DNA of 64,000 nucleotides from Alkalispirochaeta americana (GTDB lineage: Bacteria; Spirochaetota; Spirochaetia; DSM-27196; Alkalispirochaetaceae): NCBI RefSeq assembly GCF_900156105.1, contig NZ_FTMS01000013.1:1-64000 (forward strand). The letters are read 5' to 3'. The translations under genes were made by a program, and so were the position numbers. Shown in pieces: positions 1 through 9,121 of the stretch; positions within the stretch are counted from its first letter, which is position 1; the number at the start of each line of letters is the position of its first letter. Under the pieces are notes generated by a model. That model was not told the origin of the DNA. It ran no database searches and saw only the letters and a list, made by a program, of their open reading frames with translations.

Positions 1-94
1 CGGCAGGTTTACCTCGGAATACCCGGCAGGTTTTAGCCTGGAATAGGCGGCAGGTTTACAGCGGAACAGCCGGCAGGTTTAGAGCGTAATTCCC
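1..94. repeat. Four tandem 23-24 bp repeats, IS21-end-like
   Basis: The decamer CGGCAGGTTT starts at 1, 24, 48 and 71, each followed by a degenerate arm of the form A-n3-CGGAAT. A fifth isolated copy is at 896-905. Arrays of about this period, with a GGCA-GGTTT/CGGAAT pattern, are typical of the multiple terminal repeats of IS21-family elements (istA/istB). I infer that an IS21-type element ends here and lies off the left edge of the window. The spacing (23, 24, 23) has no unique spacers, so this is not CRISPR. Confidence 0.6.
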
Positions 95-175
95 ACTTGT
101 TACGAGTATTTTACACAAATATGTAACTGGAAACCTTAAAGACGTAAGATAATATATTGCGTCACGGCTGTCCGG

Positions 176-865
176 TTATAACTCCTTGAATAGTAACTGT
201 TTATCAGAACCAGGGTCGTCTGAACTGTAATCAAAATTCGTAAGTACTTGTTCTATAGGGACTTGCTCAAACGCGGTCACGCTAAGAATCTGTAAAATTG
301 TGTAGAGACTACCGTCCAGTTTCAGCTGCTTCTTGATGATCGCCACCAGCACGTATACCGAAATTGCAATCCAGATCTGCGTTTTCACCGCGTTCATTGA
401 GGTTCCGTAGAACGATTTAATCCGCAGGTGCTGCTTGATCCACCGGAAAAACAGCTCCACCTGCCAGCGGCTTTTGTAAAGTCTGGTAATGGTTTCTGCA
501 GGGACGGTGAAGTTGTTCGACAGGAACGTGAAGACCTTGCCGGTTTCAGGGTCACGGTATCTGGTCCGTCTGAGTTTCTCCGGATAGTCGGCGGCGGTTC
601 TTACGCCCGTCAGTACTATCGTCTGATCGGACAGGAGAGCATCTGATTTATCCACCGGATGAGAGTACACGCGTCGGAACTGAGTATTCACCTTCGCCCG
701 GGTTACGAAAAACGCGGACCATTCGGTGAGTCGGTACAAGCGGGCAAAGTCGAGGTATCCCCGATCCATGATGTACCAGGACCCCGGTTCCGGGATCAGA
801 TCGTCAAGAATATTCACGTCGTGGACCTTACCGGCGGTAATTTTGATGTATGAGGGTATGCTCCC
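176..865 (-). pseudogene. 5'-truncated IS4-family transposase
   Basis: The frame encodes the C-terminal half of an IS4-type DDE transposase. A DRGY motif follows KVHDVNILDDL, and the YREK signature is intact (Y-x2-R-x3-E-x6-K in YKSRWQVELFFRWIK). Reading continues upstream of the first ATG (817) through a typical GSIPSYIKITAGKVHDV stretch to about 865, then similarity stops and a TGA follows at 878-880. The N-terminal part of about 200 residues, including the first catalytic Asp, is therefore missing, and the enzyme should be inactive. The C-terminus looks complete. It lies between the IS21-like repeats and a fifth repeat copy, which suggests nested insertions. Confidence 0.85.
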
Positions 866-895
866 CCAACCCTCGCTTCAGCCAGCATAGGGCGC

Positions 896-1008
896 CGGCA
901 GGTTTGTCGTCAATCTGAGGGTGTTTGTCGCCGTCTACTCCCTCCTTGGAAACGGCAAACTGCCCCGGGTCTCGTGGAGGAACTCCACACTACAAGCGAC
1001 CCGGGGTC
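896..1008. repeat. Non-coding junction: repeat copy, transposon-end motif and nested hairpin
   Basis: Three things can be seen. First, a single CGGCAGGTTT copy at 896-905. Second, at 947-960 the 14-mer TGGAAACGGCAAAC, which recurs exactly at 11757-11770 and whose inverse core appears in the end repeats at 11.8-12.07 kb. Third, a long perfect inverted repeat CCCCGGGTC (963-971) / GACCCGGGG (1000-1008) enclosing an inner GTGGAG/CTCCAC stem. The hairpin lies just past the 3' end of the dehydrogenase gene and could be its terminator, but there is no good T-run, so an element end is equally possible. Confidence 0.5.
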
Positions 1009-1014
1009 AAAACA

Positions 1015-2364
1015 TCACGAGTCGCTTGCCCAATAGCCACCAGGAGCAAAAAGTTTCTCAACGCAGGAATCAAGCAATCCTGTCTCTACCGCGACATCAA
1101 GGACTGTATAACGGGAACGGATCATCTGCGCTCGCGAATAGCTCGCCTTAAGCTCCTCACGAGTAAGTCCTATCTCCTCCGGTGTAGTAGGACATCCTGC
1201 TACTTTGAGCATATCTCTCAGTTTGATAGCCGGCAAAAGTTGGTCAAGAAGTCGCTCGCGTAGTTTGGGCCAAACTTCAACAAGACGGTTAAGGCGAGCT
1301 GCAAGCCCTTCGCCACTAACATACTTACCGGAAAGTTGGGCCACGGCAATATCCCCAAGCAACGGGTGTGCCTGACGCGCACGATCTTCTAAATCAGCAA
1401 AGCTTGGCCACGCGCGACAGCAGGCATCAACATCAACTGCACAGAGATCACTCTCAAAAAGTTCCTCGTAAAGCGCCGCGACAGCAATCGATCCAATGCC
1501 GACCTTAAACCCATGGGAGAGAGGAGGAACCAGATTACGCCCGAGCCCCTCCATCTCCCAAAGATGGCTAAACTGGTGCTCTGAACCTGATGCAGGGCGT
1601 GATGAGGCATGGACCTGCATTGCCACGCCTGACATCAAAAGCCCTTCAACTAGCAACTCAATAGTCTTGAGATCACCTCTGGCTAGAGCCTCGGGCTGAC
1701 CGATTGAAATGCGTAAAGGCTCCTGCACGAGACTCCAGGATCGATTATCAATGAGCTCAACACCAAGCGCATCAGCAACCAACCAGTCGGCACCAGCAGT
1801 AACCTTACCAAGAAGATCGGCATAACCTGAAGCAGTCATCGCCGATGGGGCCTCTGCGAGTACAGCGACGTCAGCGACAACTGCCAGGGGCGCCGGACAC
1901 GGCAAGGTCTGCTTGTGCCCGTCTTTTGCCAGTGACGCGCCGTAGGCGGTGTAACCGTCCATCGACGCAGCGGTTGCTATGACCATGTACGGCCTCTCAA
2001 GCTCGAATGCCGCACGCTTAACAAGATCATTTAACGTTCCACTACCAATCACGATTGGAACCGCTGGGGTACGAGCCAACACCTCGACAATTTCTGACAC
2101 ACGCTCGTAGCCTGCATAGAGCGTAGGATGAGCAGGGAAACAGAGCCCCTCACAAAGATCTATCCCTGCTTTGCTCAAGCTCTTCCTTGCCACCTCACCA
2201 GCGACCGCTTCAGTATTCTCGTCAGCGATAATTTGCGCCTTAGCGCCGGGAAAGGTTGCGGCGAAGGTCTCGCCAACCTGGGTGAGAGCTCCGGATGCGA
2301 AAAAGACCGCTCTAGTATCTTTCGCATGCAAAAGAGCTTGCTTAACTTGCTTGTTCATCATCAT
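1015..2364 (-). CDS. AraM/EgsA-type sn-glycerol-1-phosphate dehydrogenase-like protein
   Basis: This 449-residue protein belongs to the iron-containing alcohol dehydrogenase/3-dehydroquinate synthase fold, AraM-EgsA branch. Visible marks are the nucleotide-binding GSGTLND (around residue 107), the TAASMDGYTA segment, and the metal/substrate motif SGSEHQFSH with a later His in PPLSHGFKVG. Known members reduce dihydroxyacetone phosphate to glycerol-1-phosphate, and one is encoded in the Bacillus arabinose operon. Here the ATG overlaps the stop of the upstream FGGY kinase by one base (TAATG), so the two are translationally coupled. I infer a job in the same sugar or polyol pathway; the substrate may differ from glycerol-1-phosphate. 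Three consecutive ATGs make the exact start uncertain by a codon or two. Confidence 0.8.
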   Translation of the reverse strand: MMMNKQVKQALLHAKDTRAVFFASGALTQVGETFAATFPGAKAQIIADENTEAVAGEVARKSLSKAGIDLCEGLCFPAHPTLYAGYERVSEIVEVLARTPAVPIVIGSGTLNDLVKRAAFELERPYMVIATAASMDGYTAYGASLAKDGHKQTLPCPAPLAVVADVAVLAEAPSAMTASGYADLLGKVTAGADWLVADALGVELIDNRSWSLVQEPLRISIGQPEALARGDLKTIELLVEGLLMSGVAMQVHASSRPASGSEHQFSHLWEMEGLGRNLVPPLSHGFKVGIGSIAVAALYEELFESDLCAVDVDACCRAWPSFADLEDRARQAHPLLGDIAVAQLSGKYVSGEGLAARLNRLVEVWPKLRERLLDQLLPAIKLRDMLKVAGCPTTPEEIGLTREELKASYSRAQMIRSRYTVLDVAVETGLLDSCVEKLFAPGGYWASDS

Positions 2365-3944
2365 TATCTTTCTCTCCTCACGCAGGATTCTTCTGCACTA
2401 TCCCGTAAGTGTGTCGCCATGCTGTGCATTGGCGACTTTAGTTGATCATAGGTCTCTCGATAGCGGTCAAAGTAGAAGCGATAGGCCTCATGAGCCTGCA
2501 TATCGGGCTCCACGGTTAGTTCAGTATGAACCATTGCGGAGGCTGCTGTCGGCAGATCGGCATGAACCCCACTACCCACAGCAGCAAGCATTGCCGACCC
2601 GAGCAATGGAGCAATGTCACCACCCTTGGTAATATGCAGTGGCTGACCGAGGACATCAGCATGCATCTGCATCCATAGGGGACTCTTCGTCGGCCCACCG
2701 GCAACCATCACCGTCGAAGGATCGTAGCCCTGAGTGCGTAAGGCATCAAACATATTCGCGGTACCGTAGCAAACTCCCTCCATAATCGCCCGGTAGAGAT
2801 GAGCAGGAGTATGACTTAACGATAGCCCCCAAATGGCTCCGCGAGCATAAGGATCGCTGTGTGGAGCTCGATTGCCCTGAAAGTAATCAAGGACAACAAG
2901 TCCTTCCGAACCAATAGGGATATTTTCCGCAGCCTCGTTAAGCACCTCGTAGACATTAACTCCTCGCCGTTCTGCCTCTGCGATGTATTCTCCACAAAAA
3001 CTATTTTTAAACCAGGAAAGGATTGACCCTGTCGATGCCTGGCCAGCTTCCAAGGTGTAGGTACCCGGAAGCATCGCATCGGTATATGCCCCCCATAGAC
3101 CAGGGCCATGAATGGGTTTTGCTGACTGTCCAATGACGACATGGCTTGATCCAGTCACTAGTGCGATCGTGCCAGGCTCAACTACTCCAAGACCAAGCGC
3201 GCCCATATAAGCGTCGACGCCACCTTGAGCAACCGGTGTACCAGGAGCAAGGCCAAGTTCCTCTGCAACATCCCGGCGTAACTCACCAGCCACAGCAAAA
3301 ATATCCCGAACGTGGGGGATGAGTTTTTCGAGAAGATCTACTGCGTCAAGCGCATTGTAGAGACTTGTCGGCCACCCCCCACTGTCACGATCATAGTAGT
3401 ATTTTGCGCTGGCGACGTTGACCGAGGAGCTCCACTGTCCGGTAAGCCGGTAAATCGCCCAATCACAGCAGTCAACAATATGTGCTGATTTCGCATATAT
3501 CTGAGGTTCGTGCTTTTTTATCCATAACGCCTTGGGCAGACCAAACTCTGCAGAAACCGGACCGAACCCATTATACTTCAGGGCTGGATCACCGGTATGC
3601 TCAATGCGTTTGGCCTCCTCAGTGGCACGAACATCCATCCACATAATCGCAGGCCTGAGATGCCGGCCATTCTTGTCGAGAACAACAACCGTAGAGGCGG
3701 TTGCATCGAGAGATATCCCAGCGATATCCTCTGGTGAAACCAGACTTTTGCTAACGGCTTCATTACAAGCCTCGACGAGTGCCGTCCACCAGTCATCAGG
3801 ATTTTGCTCCGCGCGGCCAGGGCCAGGGTGGTGCAGAGGATAGGTACGTACCGCGATTGCCGCCGCTCCCCCCTGCTCATCAATGATCCCAACACGAACA
3901 CTCTCGGTACCAAAATCGACTCCTAGTACATATTTCCCACTCAT
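2364..3944 (-). CDS. FGGY-family carbohydrate kinase (ribulokinase-like)
   Basis: The 526-residue protein has the two-domain FGGY/ASKHA kinase fold: phosphate-1 loop VDFGTESVRVG near the N-terminus, the conserved IMWMDVRATEEA segment (about residue 100), GVDAYMGALG, the adenosine-loop region MVAGGPTKSPLWMQMHADV, and DYFQGNRAPHSDPYARG. This set resembles ribulokinase/D-ribulokinase-type members that phosphorylate ketopentoses. An exact GGAGG lies nine bases before the ATG. It is the first gene of a two-gene unit with the AraM-type dehydrogenase. It is clearly homologous to the kinase at 4140-5696, yet that gene is much richer in A+T. The precise substrate cannot be read from sequence. Confidence 0.85.
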   Translation of the reverse strand: MSGKYVLGVDFGTESVRVGIIDEQGGAAAIAVRTYPLHHPGPGRAEQNPDDWWTALVEACNEAVSKSLVSPEDIAGISLDATASTVVVLDKNGRHLRPAIMWMDVRATEEAKRIEHTGDPALKYNGFGPVSAEFGLPKALWIKKHEPQIYAKSAHIVDCCDWAIYRLTGQWSSSVNVASAKYYYDRDSGGWPTSLYNALDAVDLLEKLIPHVRDIFAVAGELRRDVAEELGLAPGTPVAQGGVDAYMGALGLGVVEPGTIALVTGSSHVVIGQSAKPIHGPGLWGAYTDAMLPGTYTLEAGQASTGSILSWFKNSFCGEYIAEAERRGVNVYEVLNEAAENIPIGSEGLVVLDYFQGNRAPHSDPYARGAIWGLSLSHTPAHLYRAIMEGVCYGTANMFDALRTQGYDPSTVMVAGGPTKSPLWMQMHADVLGQPLHITKGGDIAPLLGSAMLAAVGSGVHADLPTAASAMVHTELTVEPDMQAHEAYRFYFDRYRETYDQLKSPMHSMATHLRDSAEESCVRRER

Positions 3945-3960
3945 AGAAACCTCCTCTGCA

Positions 3961-3980
3961 ATTCATGCCGGAACATGAAT
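3961..3980. promoter_or_regulatory. Palindrome upstream of FGGY kinase, candidate operator
   Basis: ATTCATG and CATGAAT form perfect 7-bp arms around a 6-base centre, 17-36 bases upstream of the kinase start at 3944. The position suits a repressor or activator site. The binding protein is unknown; the SorC-type regulator at 9122-10072 is one candidate. Confidence 0.4.
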
Positions 3981-4139
3981 GAATGTAGTTAACAGGACCC
4001 AAGGCCTCAGATCAACAGAAATAGGGTTATCTTTTACAGCACATCAAGATCACAACATATCGACTTAATCCGGTCGGAAAGCTGTCTTGAATTGAGCACA
4101 GTTCAAACAAACTGTCATGCACCTTTTCCTGTTGCAATT

Positions 4140-5696
4140 TTAGTTTTTGCTATTGCTGTGCTCTACAGTTTTATGAACGATATCCCTCATTTGAGGCCAA
4201 GTTTCCATATACCTCTCCATGTAGAATTTGTATTCTTTGTGAGCTTCTGGGTTCGGATGGTATTCCTTATCTACACGAACCATGCTATCCGCTGCATCTG
4301 CAAATGTAGGATAAATTCCAACACCAACTGCTGCGATGATACAAGATCCAAGACATCCAGCGCTCTGGTTTTCTACTGTTGTGTACATTGGAACGCCGAT
4401 TACATCTGAATGCATCTGCATCCAAAAATCAGACTGAGCCAATCCACCACACGCGTAGATTTGATTAACTTTGTATCCTGCTTTTTTCATGCTGATGATA
4501 CAATGATTTGCGCCATACGCGACACCTTCATATACAGCCCGTGCCATATGAGCTGTTGTTGTAGCAATGGATAATCCCCAGAACATTCCTCTTGCTTTAG
4601 AATCTGAATAAGGAGCACGATTTCCCTGAAAATAGTCCATCATAACGAGTCCATCACTACCAATTGGAATTTTCTGTGCTTTTTCTGTCATGAGGTCATA
4701 AATGTTCATATCTCTGCTTGCAGCTTCCTGGACCCAAGAACCTGGAACTAAGTTGTTTCTAAACCACGTGAGGATGGCACCAGATGCTGTCTGGCCCCCT
4801 TCAAGAAGACTTGTTCCATCATACATACAGTTAGGATATGTACCATTTACACCATCTACGTGAAAATCTTGCTCAGAGAGACCCAGCAAACATGAGGATG
4901 TTCCACCGATTAGAGTCATACCGTTTGGTCTTACACCGCCAACACCAAACATACAGGCATTGCAATCAGCAGTTCCTTCTACAACCTGTGTCTGTACACT
5001 AAGTCCGAACATTTCTGCGGCCTCAAAACTTACACTTCCCACGATATCACCAACTTTTAGGATATTTTCAGGAAATTTCTCTACTATATCCCCTATCCCT
5101 GCAGCAGAGAATAAATCAAGAGGATATCCACCGTTTCTGTCATCATAGTTCCAGCGGAAAGCCGCGATTGACTTGCATACCGATTTCTTCCCTGTTAATT
5201 TCCAGTTGAGCCAGTCCTCAAACTCCATGATTGTTTTCGTTTTTTTCCAGTTTTCTGGTTCGTTCTTCTTCAGCCACATACATTTGGGAATCAAAGTGTC
5301 TGCACGAAAACTTGGCTTATAGAATCTAGTTGCGGCATAGTCTTCTCTTATTCGGTCAATGAATGCTGCTTCTTCTGTTGCACGAACATCCATCCAGAGC
5401 ATTGGCAAACGAACCATTTCATCATTTTTATCAAGAAAAACCAATGTGTTTGTGGTTGCATCGCATGAAATGGCAACAACACTTTCTGGCCCGGTTCCAG
5501 CCTTTTTCATGCATTCTGGGATTGCTTTTGATAAAGCGCTCAACCATTCTCTATCATCCTGTTCTGCCCATCCGTTTCTAGGATAAGTTGTCCCGTAGGA
5601 TTCAATGTGATAAGCTCTGCTCTGGCCACGATAATCATAAAGAGCAACTCTTACGCTACCTGTTCCCGCATCAATACCCATTAAGTATTTTTCCAT
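4140..5696 (-). CDS. FGGY-family carbohydrate kinase, AT-rich paralogue
   Basis: A 518-residue FGGY kinase with phosphate loop IDAGTGSVRVA, the MLWMDVRATEEA segment, GTADCNACMFG, and MMDYFQGNRAPYSDSKARG, plus ACGGLAQSDFWMQMHSDV. These parallel the neighbouring kinase at 2364-3944 block for block. I chose the ATG at 5696 because GGGAGG sits six bases before it; a TTG two codons earlier also keeps the frame. It starts two bases after the stop of the transketolase C-subunit, so it is the last gene of the AT-rich operon. Codon choice is A/T-ending, unlike most of the window, which suggests transfer from a lower-GC donor such as a Firmicute. Likely product is a phosphorylated ketopentose, substrate unproven. 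Confidence 0.85.
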   Translation of the reverse strand: MEKYLMGIDAGTGSVRVALYDYRGQSRAYHIESYGTTYPRNGWAEQDDREWLSALSKAIPECMKKAGTGPESVVAISCDATTNTLVFLDKNDEMVRLPMLWMDVRATEEAAFIDRIREDYAATRFYKPSFRADTLIPKCMWLKKNEPENWKKTKTIMEFEDWLNWKLTGKKSVCKSIAAFRWNYDDRNGGYPLDLFSAAGIGDIVEKFPENILKVGDIVGSVSFEAAEMFGLSVQTQVVEGTADCNACMFGVGGVRPNGMTLIGGTSSCLLGLSEQDFHVDGVNGTYPNCMYDGTSLLEGGQTASGAILTWFRNNLVPGSWVQEAASRDMNIYDLMTEKAQKIPIGSDGLVMMDYFQGNRAPYSDSKARGMFWGLSIATTTAHMARAVYEGVAYGANHCIISMKKAGYKVNQIYACGGLAQSDFWMQMHSDVIGVPMYTTVENQSAGCLGSCIIAAVGVGIYPTFADAADSMVRVDKEYHPNPEAHKEYKFYMERYMETWPQMRDIVHKTVEHSNSKN

Positions 5697-5698
5697 TT

Positions 5699-6679
5699 TC
5701 AACCTCCCTGATTCATTTTTCTTTTATTTCTTGTTTGTTTCCACAAGAAATGTTTTGTCGCTTCGTAAACTCCCTTGTTACTCAACCCATATTTTTCAAG
5801 CAGTTCTGTAGCCGGTCCTGATTCACCATACACATCATCAATTCCAATTCTCTTCATTGGCACTGGCATGTTTTCTACTAGGACTTCTGCTACTGCACTT
5901 CCCAAACCACCAATAACAGAATGTTCTTCAACTGTTACTATTTTTCCAATTTCTTTCGCTACGTCGACAAGCAACTCTTTATCGATCGGCTTGATCGTAC
6001 GAATATTGATGACCTTGGCAGTTACGCCATCATCTTGTAGCATCTCGGCGGCTTCCAATGCGGCGTTGACGCACAACCCTGTTGCGACGATGGCAACATC
6101 CTTCCCTTCTTTTAAGACCACACCCTTTCCAATCTCAAACTTGTAATTCGGTTTATCGTTGATCACAGGAACAGCCAAGCGCCCAAATCTTAAGTAAACA
6201 GGCCCATCAATCTCATAAGCAGCCTTTACCGCCGCTTTTGCCTCCAGATCATCGGAAGGGTTAATGATGGTCATTCCGGGAATAGCACGCATCAGACCAA
6301 TGTCTTCGTTACACTGGTGAGTTGCACCGTCTTCCCCTACGGAAATTCCTGCATGTGTTGCACCGATTTTTACATTGAGATTTGGATACCCGATGGAATT
6401 TCTGATCTGTTCAAATGCTCTTCCTGCTGCAAACATGGCAAAGGTACTTGCAAATGGCACCATGCCTGTAGTCGCCATGCCTGCTGCAATTCCCATCATA
6501 TTTGATTCTGCGATTCCACAGTTGATATGACGTTCAGGAAATGCTTTCTTAAAGATTCCTGTCTTAGTTGCAGTAGCAAGATCTGCATCTAGGACTACTA
6601 GATTGGTATGTTTCTGGCCTAGTTCAACAAGAGCATTCCCATAACTCTCTCTTGTCGAAATTTTTTTTAGCCCTGGCAT
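5699..6679 (-). CDS. Transketolase, C-terminal subunit
   Basis: The 326-residue protein carries the pyrimidine-binding and C-terminal transketolase domains. The conserved cofactor Glu is in HINCGIAESNMMGIAAG, followed by FASTFAMFAAGRAFEQIRN, THAGISVGEDGATHQ and the C-terminal domain from about residue 190 (EEHSVIGGLGSAVAEVL). It cannot act alone: thiamine diphosphate phosphate binding is provided by the N-terminal subunit encoded just upstream, whose gene overlaps this one by 13 bases. Split transketolases occur for the pentose phosphate pathway and for specialised sugars, e.g. the apulose-4-phosphate transketolase AptAB. The nearby FGGY kinase and RpiB isomerase favour a specialised pentose role. 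Confidence 0.9.
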   Translation of the reverse strand: MPGLKKISTRESYGNALVELGQKHTNLVVLDADLATATKTGIFKKAFPERHINCGIAESNMMGIAAGMATTGMVPFASTFAMFAAGRAFEQIRNSIGYPNLNVKIGATHAGISVGEDGATHQCNEDIGLMRAIPGMTIINPSDDLEAKAAVKAAYEIDGPVYLRFGRLAVPVINDKPNYKFEIGKGVVLKEGKDVAIVATGLCVNAALEAAEMLQDDGVTAKVINIRTIKPIDKELLVDVAKEIGKIVTVEEHSVIGGLGSAVAEVLVENMPVPMKRIGIDDVYGESGPATELLEKYGLSNKGVYEATKHFLWKQTRNKRKMNQGG

Positions 6680-7506
6680 AAAATCTTCCCCACTTCATCT
6701 AGTTCTTTTATTGCTTGTGCATACTGCTTATCATCTGGTGCAGTTCCGTGCCAGGATATTTGATCTTGCATAAAGGATATTCCTTTTCCCTTTATAGTCC
6801 TCATTATGATGACTACCGGCATCCCTTTTACTTCTCTTGCTTCTTGCATGGCATAGTTGATCTGGTCGAAATCATTACCATCTTCTAAGCAGATTGTATG
6901 AAAACCAAATGCCTTAAATTTCTCATCAATGGGATAGGGAGAACAGACATCTGTTAACCGTCCATCAATCTGAAGTCCGTTGTTATCTACGATAACCACC
7001 AAGTTATCCAGTTTTTTGTGACCTGCAAACATTGCGGCCTCCCAGACTTGGCCCTCTTGGATCTCACCATCCCCTAAAAGGGCATATACCATGTAGATTT
7101 TGTTTTTTAACTTTGCAGCGAGTGCCATGCCTACCGCTGCAGAAAATCCCTGTCCTAAAGAACCGCTTGACATGTCAACGCCTGGCGTATGTGCGATACT
7201 TGGGTGTCCCTGTAAATGCGTTCCACTCTGTCTCAGCGTTAGTAAGTCTTCAACTGGGAAATATCCTCTGTTGGCAAGTGTAGCATAGAGCCCCGGTGCA
7301 GCATGTCCTTTCGATAGTACAAACCGGTCTCTATTTGGATCCTTTGGATTCTCAGGATCTATATTCATCTCCTCAAAATAAAGGTATGTAAATATTTCTA
7401 CTGACGATAATGAACCGCCGGGATGACCGGCTTTTGCGGCATAGACTCCTGCAATGATCCCTCTTCTTACTTCGTTGGCCATTTTCTGAAGTCTCAACTT
7501 GTTCAC
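6667..7506 (-). CDS. Transketolase, N-terminal subunit
   Basis: This 279-residue subunit has the thiamine diphosphate-binding half of transketolase: GHPGGSLSSVE with the conserved His, DRFVLSKGHAAPGLYA, the cofactor motif GDGEIQEGQVWEA followed by VDNNGLQIDG, and the HGTAPDDKQY end. The start is GTG with GAGGGGG eight to nine bases upstream. It overlaps the C-terminal subunit gene by 13 bases, the usual coupling for this heterodimer. The 317-base AT-rich gap upstream separates it from rpiB, so it may have its own promoter. With the partner subunit it should transfer a two-carbon ketol unit between sugar phosphates in the cytoplasm. Confidence 0.9.
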   Translation of the reverse strand: MNKLRLQKMANEVRRGIIAGVYAAKAGHPGGSLSSVEIFTYLYFEEMNIDPENPKDPNRDRFVLSKGHAAPGLYATLANRGYFPVEDLLTLRQSGTHLQGHPSIAHTPGVDMSSGSLGQGFSAAVGMALAAKLKNKIYMVYALLGDGEIQEGQVWEAAMFAGHKKLDNLVVIVDNNGLQIDGRLTDVCSPYPIDEKFKAFGFHTICLEDGNDFDQINYAMQEAREVKGMPVVIIMRTIKGKGISFMQDQISWHGTAPDDKQYAQAIKELDEVGKILCQG

Positions 7507-7823
7507 GATTTACTACCCCCTCAACTACAAAATGTAAAATTCACACCAAAAAATAACTGAGATTTACATCTATCGTCGCAAACCGCACCTCAGCAGAATT
7601 GCGCAGAATCAATTATTATTTATTTATCAAGCTAAATAATAATTTTCAACGTTTTTGAAATTATCACCCTCAATCAACATGCGGTCGCAACAATGCTTTT
7701 CTCCATTCCATTAACCGACTTTCTGAATTCATTCGCTTTTAACCATCCCATTTACAACAGCAGTAGTCTGACTTATATTTTAAAAACCTTTTTTTGGAGT
7801 AAAATGTTTTAATTTAAACAATA
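7507..7823. other. AT-rich intergenic region between rpiB and transketolase genes
   Basis: No convincing gene is seen in these 317 bases. Around 7615-7645 there is an AT-only inverted repeat (ATTATTATTTA against TAAATAATAAT) that could be a weak hairpin in the minus-strand transcript. Homopolymer A/T runs lie near 7785-7800. The region probably holds a promoter for the split transketolase and kinase genes. Confidence 0.4.
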
Positions 7824-8267
7824 TCACCTATAAATATTGTTTTCAAAATCAACTATTTTTTTAACTTTCAAAAAAGACCTTCCGTTTTCATCAAATTCAT
7901 GAGAGAAGTATTCTTTTACCATGCATTTCGCAAGCTCAATTCCGACCACCTGAGAACCCATTGTTATGATATTTGCATTGTTAGAGAGAGCTGCTCTTTG
8001 CGCCTGATATATGTCGTGAATGCAAGCAGCATAAACACCCTTAACTTTGTTTGCTGCAATAGAAACACCTATTCCTGTACCACACACAATAATACCGCGA
8101 TCAAATTCTTTCGCAGACACAGCTTCTGCCAGCCTAATTGCTGTATTTGCATAAATAGGATCATCACTACCAAAATCAACTATTTCAATGCCAAGAGTCT
8201 TTGTATACTCTATCAACTGATCCTTAAAAACCTTAGCATTGGGATCACTTCCAAAAACAACTCTCAT
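7824..8267 (-). CDS. rpiB: RpiB/LacAB-family sugar-phosphate isomerase
   Basis: The 147-residue length and motifs fit the RpiB/LacA/LacB family of aldose-ketose phosphate isomerases: IVDFGSDD near residue 30, the active-site Cys in GIIVCGTGIGVSIAANK, the AACIHDIYQA segment and SNNANIITMGSQVVG. Ribose-5-phosphate isomerase B interconverts ribose-5-phosphate and ribulose-5-phosphate, but other members act on allose, galactose, tetrulose or erythrulose phosphates. Given the FGGY kinase and split transketolase downstream, it probably isomerises a pentose- or tetrose-phosphate. The symbol denotes the family; the exact substrate is inference. It follows the HAD gene by 12 bases, in the same operon. 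Confidence 0.8.
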   Translation of the reverse strand: MRVVFGSDPNAKVFKDQLIEYTKTLGIEIVDFGSDDPIYANTAIRLAEAVSAKEFDRGIIVCGTGIGVSIAANKVKGVYAACIHDIYQAQRAALSNNANIITMGSQVVGIELAKCMVKEYFSHEFDENGRSFLKVKKIVDFENNIYR

Positions 8268-8279
8268 ACAACTTCTCCT

Positions 8280-9074
8280 CTAATATAAATATTTTCGCAT
8301 TTCATCCAGCGAATCATATATGCAGCTAGGATTTGTATCAGACAACCCTACCGTTTTCATGGTAGATTCACCGGTTAATACCAAAAATCCTCTTGAACCA
8401 TTATTTACGCCACATGCAACATCAGTATATAATCTATCTCCAACAAAAGATATTTCTTCTCTCTTGTATCCAGTGGTATCTAATATGCAATCCATTACTT
8501 CTTTAGATGGTTTTCCAAGATATTTTGGTTCAATTCCTGTAGATTCTGTAATTAAACTGCATATCGCACCACAGTCGGGCATGAATCCATTTTCTGTTGG
8601 GCAGTTAGTATCAACATGAGTCGCAAGAAAAGGAATACCATTCCTGACATAAGAACATATTTTATCAATCTTTTCATATGTCATCTCAGTGTCAAAACTT
8701 TGAACCACTACGTCAGGATCGCTATCTACAAGTTTTATTCCTTTTTCTAACCAGTTGTCTCTTAAAAGAGCCGTGCCGTTTAAGTATATTTTTTTACCGG
8801 AATAGTTTTTTATTATGTAACTCAAACAAACGTCACCTGATGTTAAAATCTTGCTTTTATCTACTTCTAGACCAAGAAGACGAAGTTTTTCAGCGTAAAA
8901 TGACGGAACTTTTGAAGAATTGTTTGTGAAAAATATGTAATCTTTTTCATCCGAGGCTTCTAAATCACGAATGAAGTCAACTGCACCTTCAATGACCTGA
9001 TTTCCTAGATATACGGTGCCATCCATATCCAGGACAAACATTCTCACTCCTTTTAGCGCATCTTCTTTCTTCAT
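8280..9074 (-). CDS. HAD-superfamily (class IIA, NagD/Pho13-like) phosphatase
   Basis: The catalytic motif I is FVLDMDGTVYLGN with both Asp residues, motif II is IFFTNNSSK, the motif III lysine is in YLGKPSKEV, and motif IV is ISFVGDRLYTDV. This is the HAD-IIA arrangement with a C2b cap (about residues 80-175), typical of sugar-phosphate or nucleotide phosphatases such as NagD and phosphoglycolate phosphatase. I prefer the ATG at 9074 (264 residues) because AGAGGG precedes it; a TTG eight codons upstream is also open. It sits between the regulator and rpiB, so I infer a metabolite-repair or overflow role removing a dead-end or toxic sugar phosphate in this pathway. Confidence 0.85.
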   Translation of the reverse strand: MKKEDALKGVRMFVLDMDGTVYLGNQVIEGAVDFIRDLEASDEKDYIFFTNNSSKVPSFYAEKLRLLGLEVDKSKILTSGDVCLSYIIKNYSGKKIYLNGTALLRDNWLEKGIKLVDSDPDVVVQSFDTEMTYEKIDKICSYVRNGIPFLATHVDTNCPTENGFMPDCGAICSLITESTGIEPKYLGKPSKEVMDCILDTTGYKREEISFVGDRLYTDVACGVNNGSRGFLVLTGESTMKTVGLSDTNPSCIYDSLDEMRKYLY

Positions 9075-9121
9075 CACAACCCTACCCTCTCTTCCCAAAA
9101 ATAAAAACGAAATTTTGAGTC

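Noticed and set aside
1-94. Possible CRISPR array
   Set aside because: The whole 23-24 bp unit is repeated with degenerate arms and there are no unique spacers of constant length; no cas genes are present.
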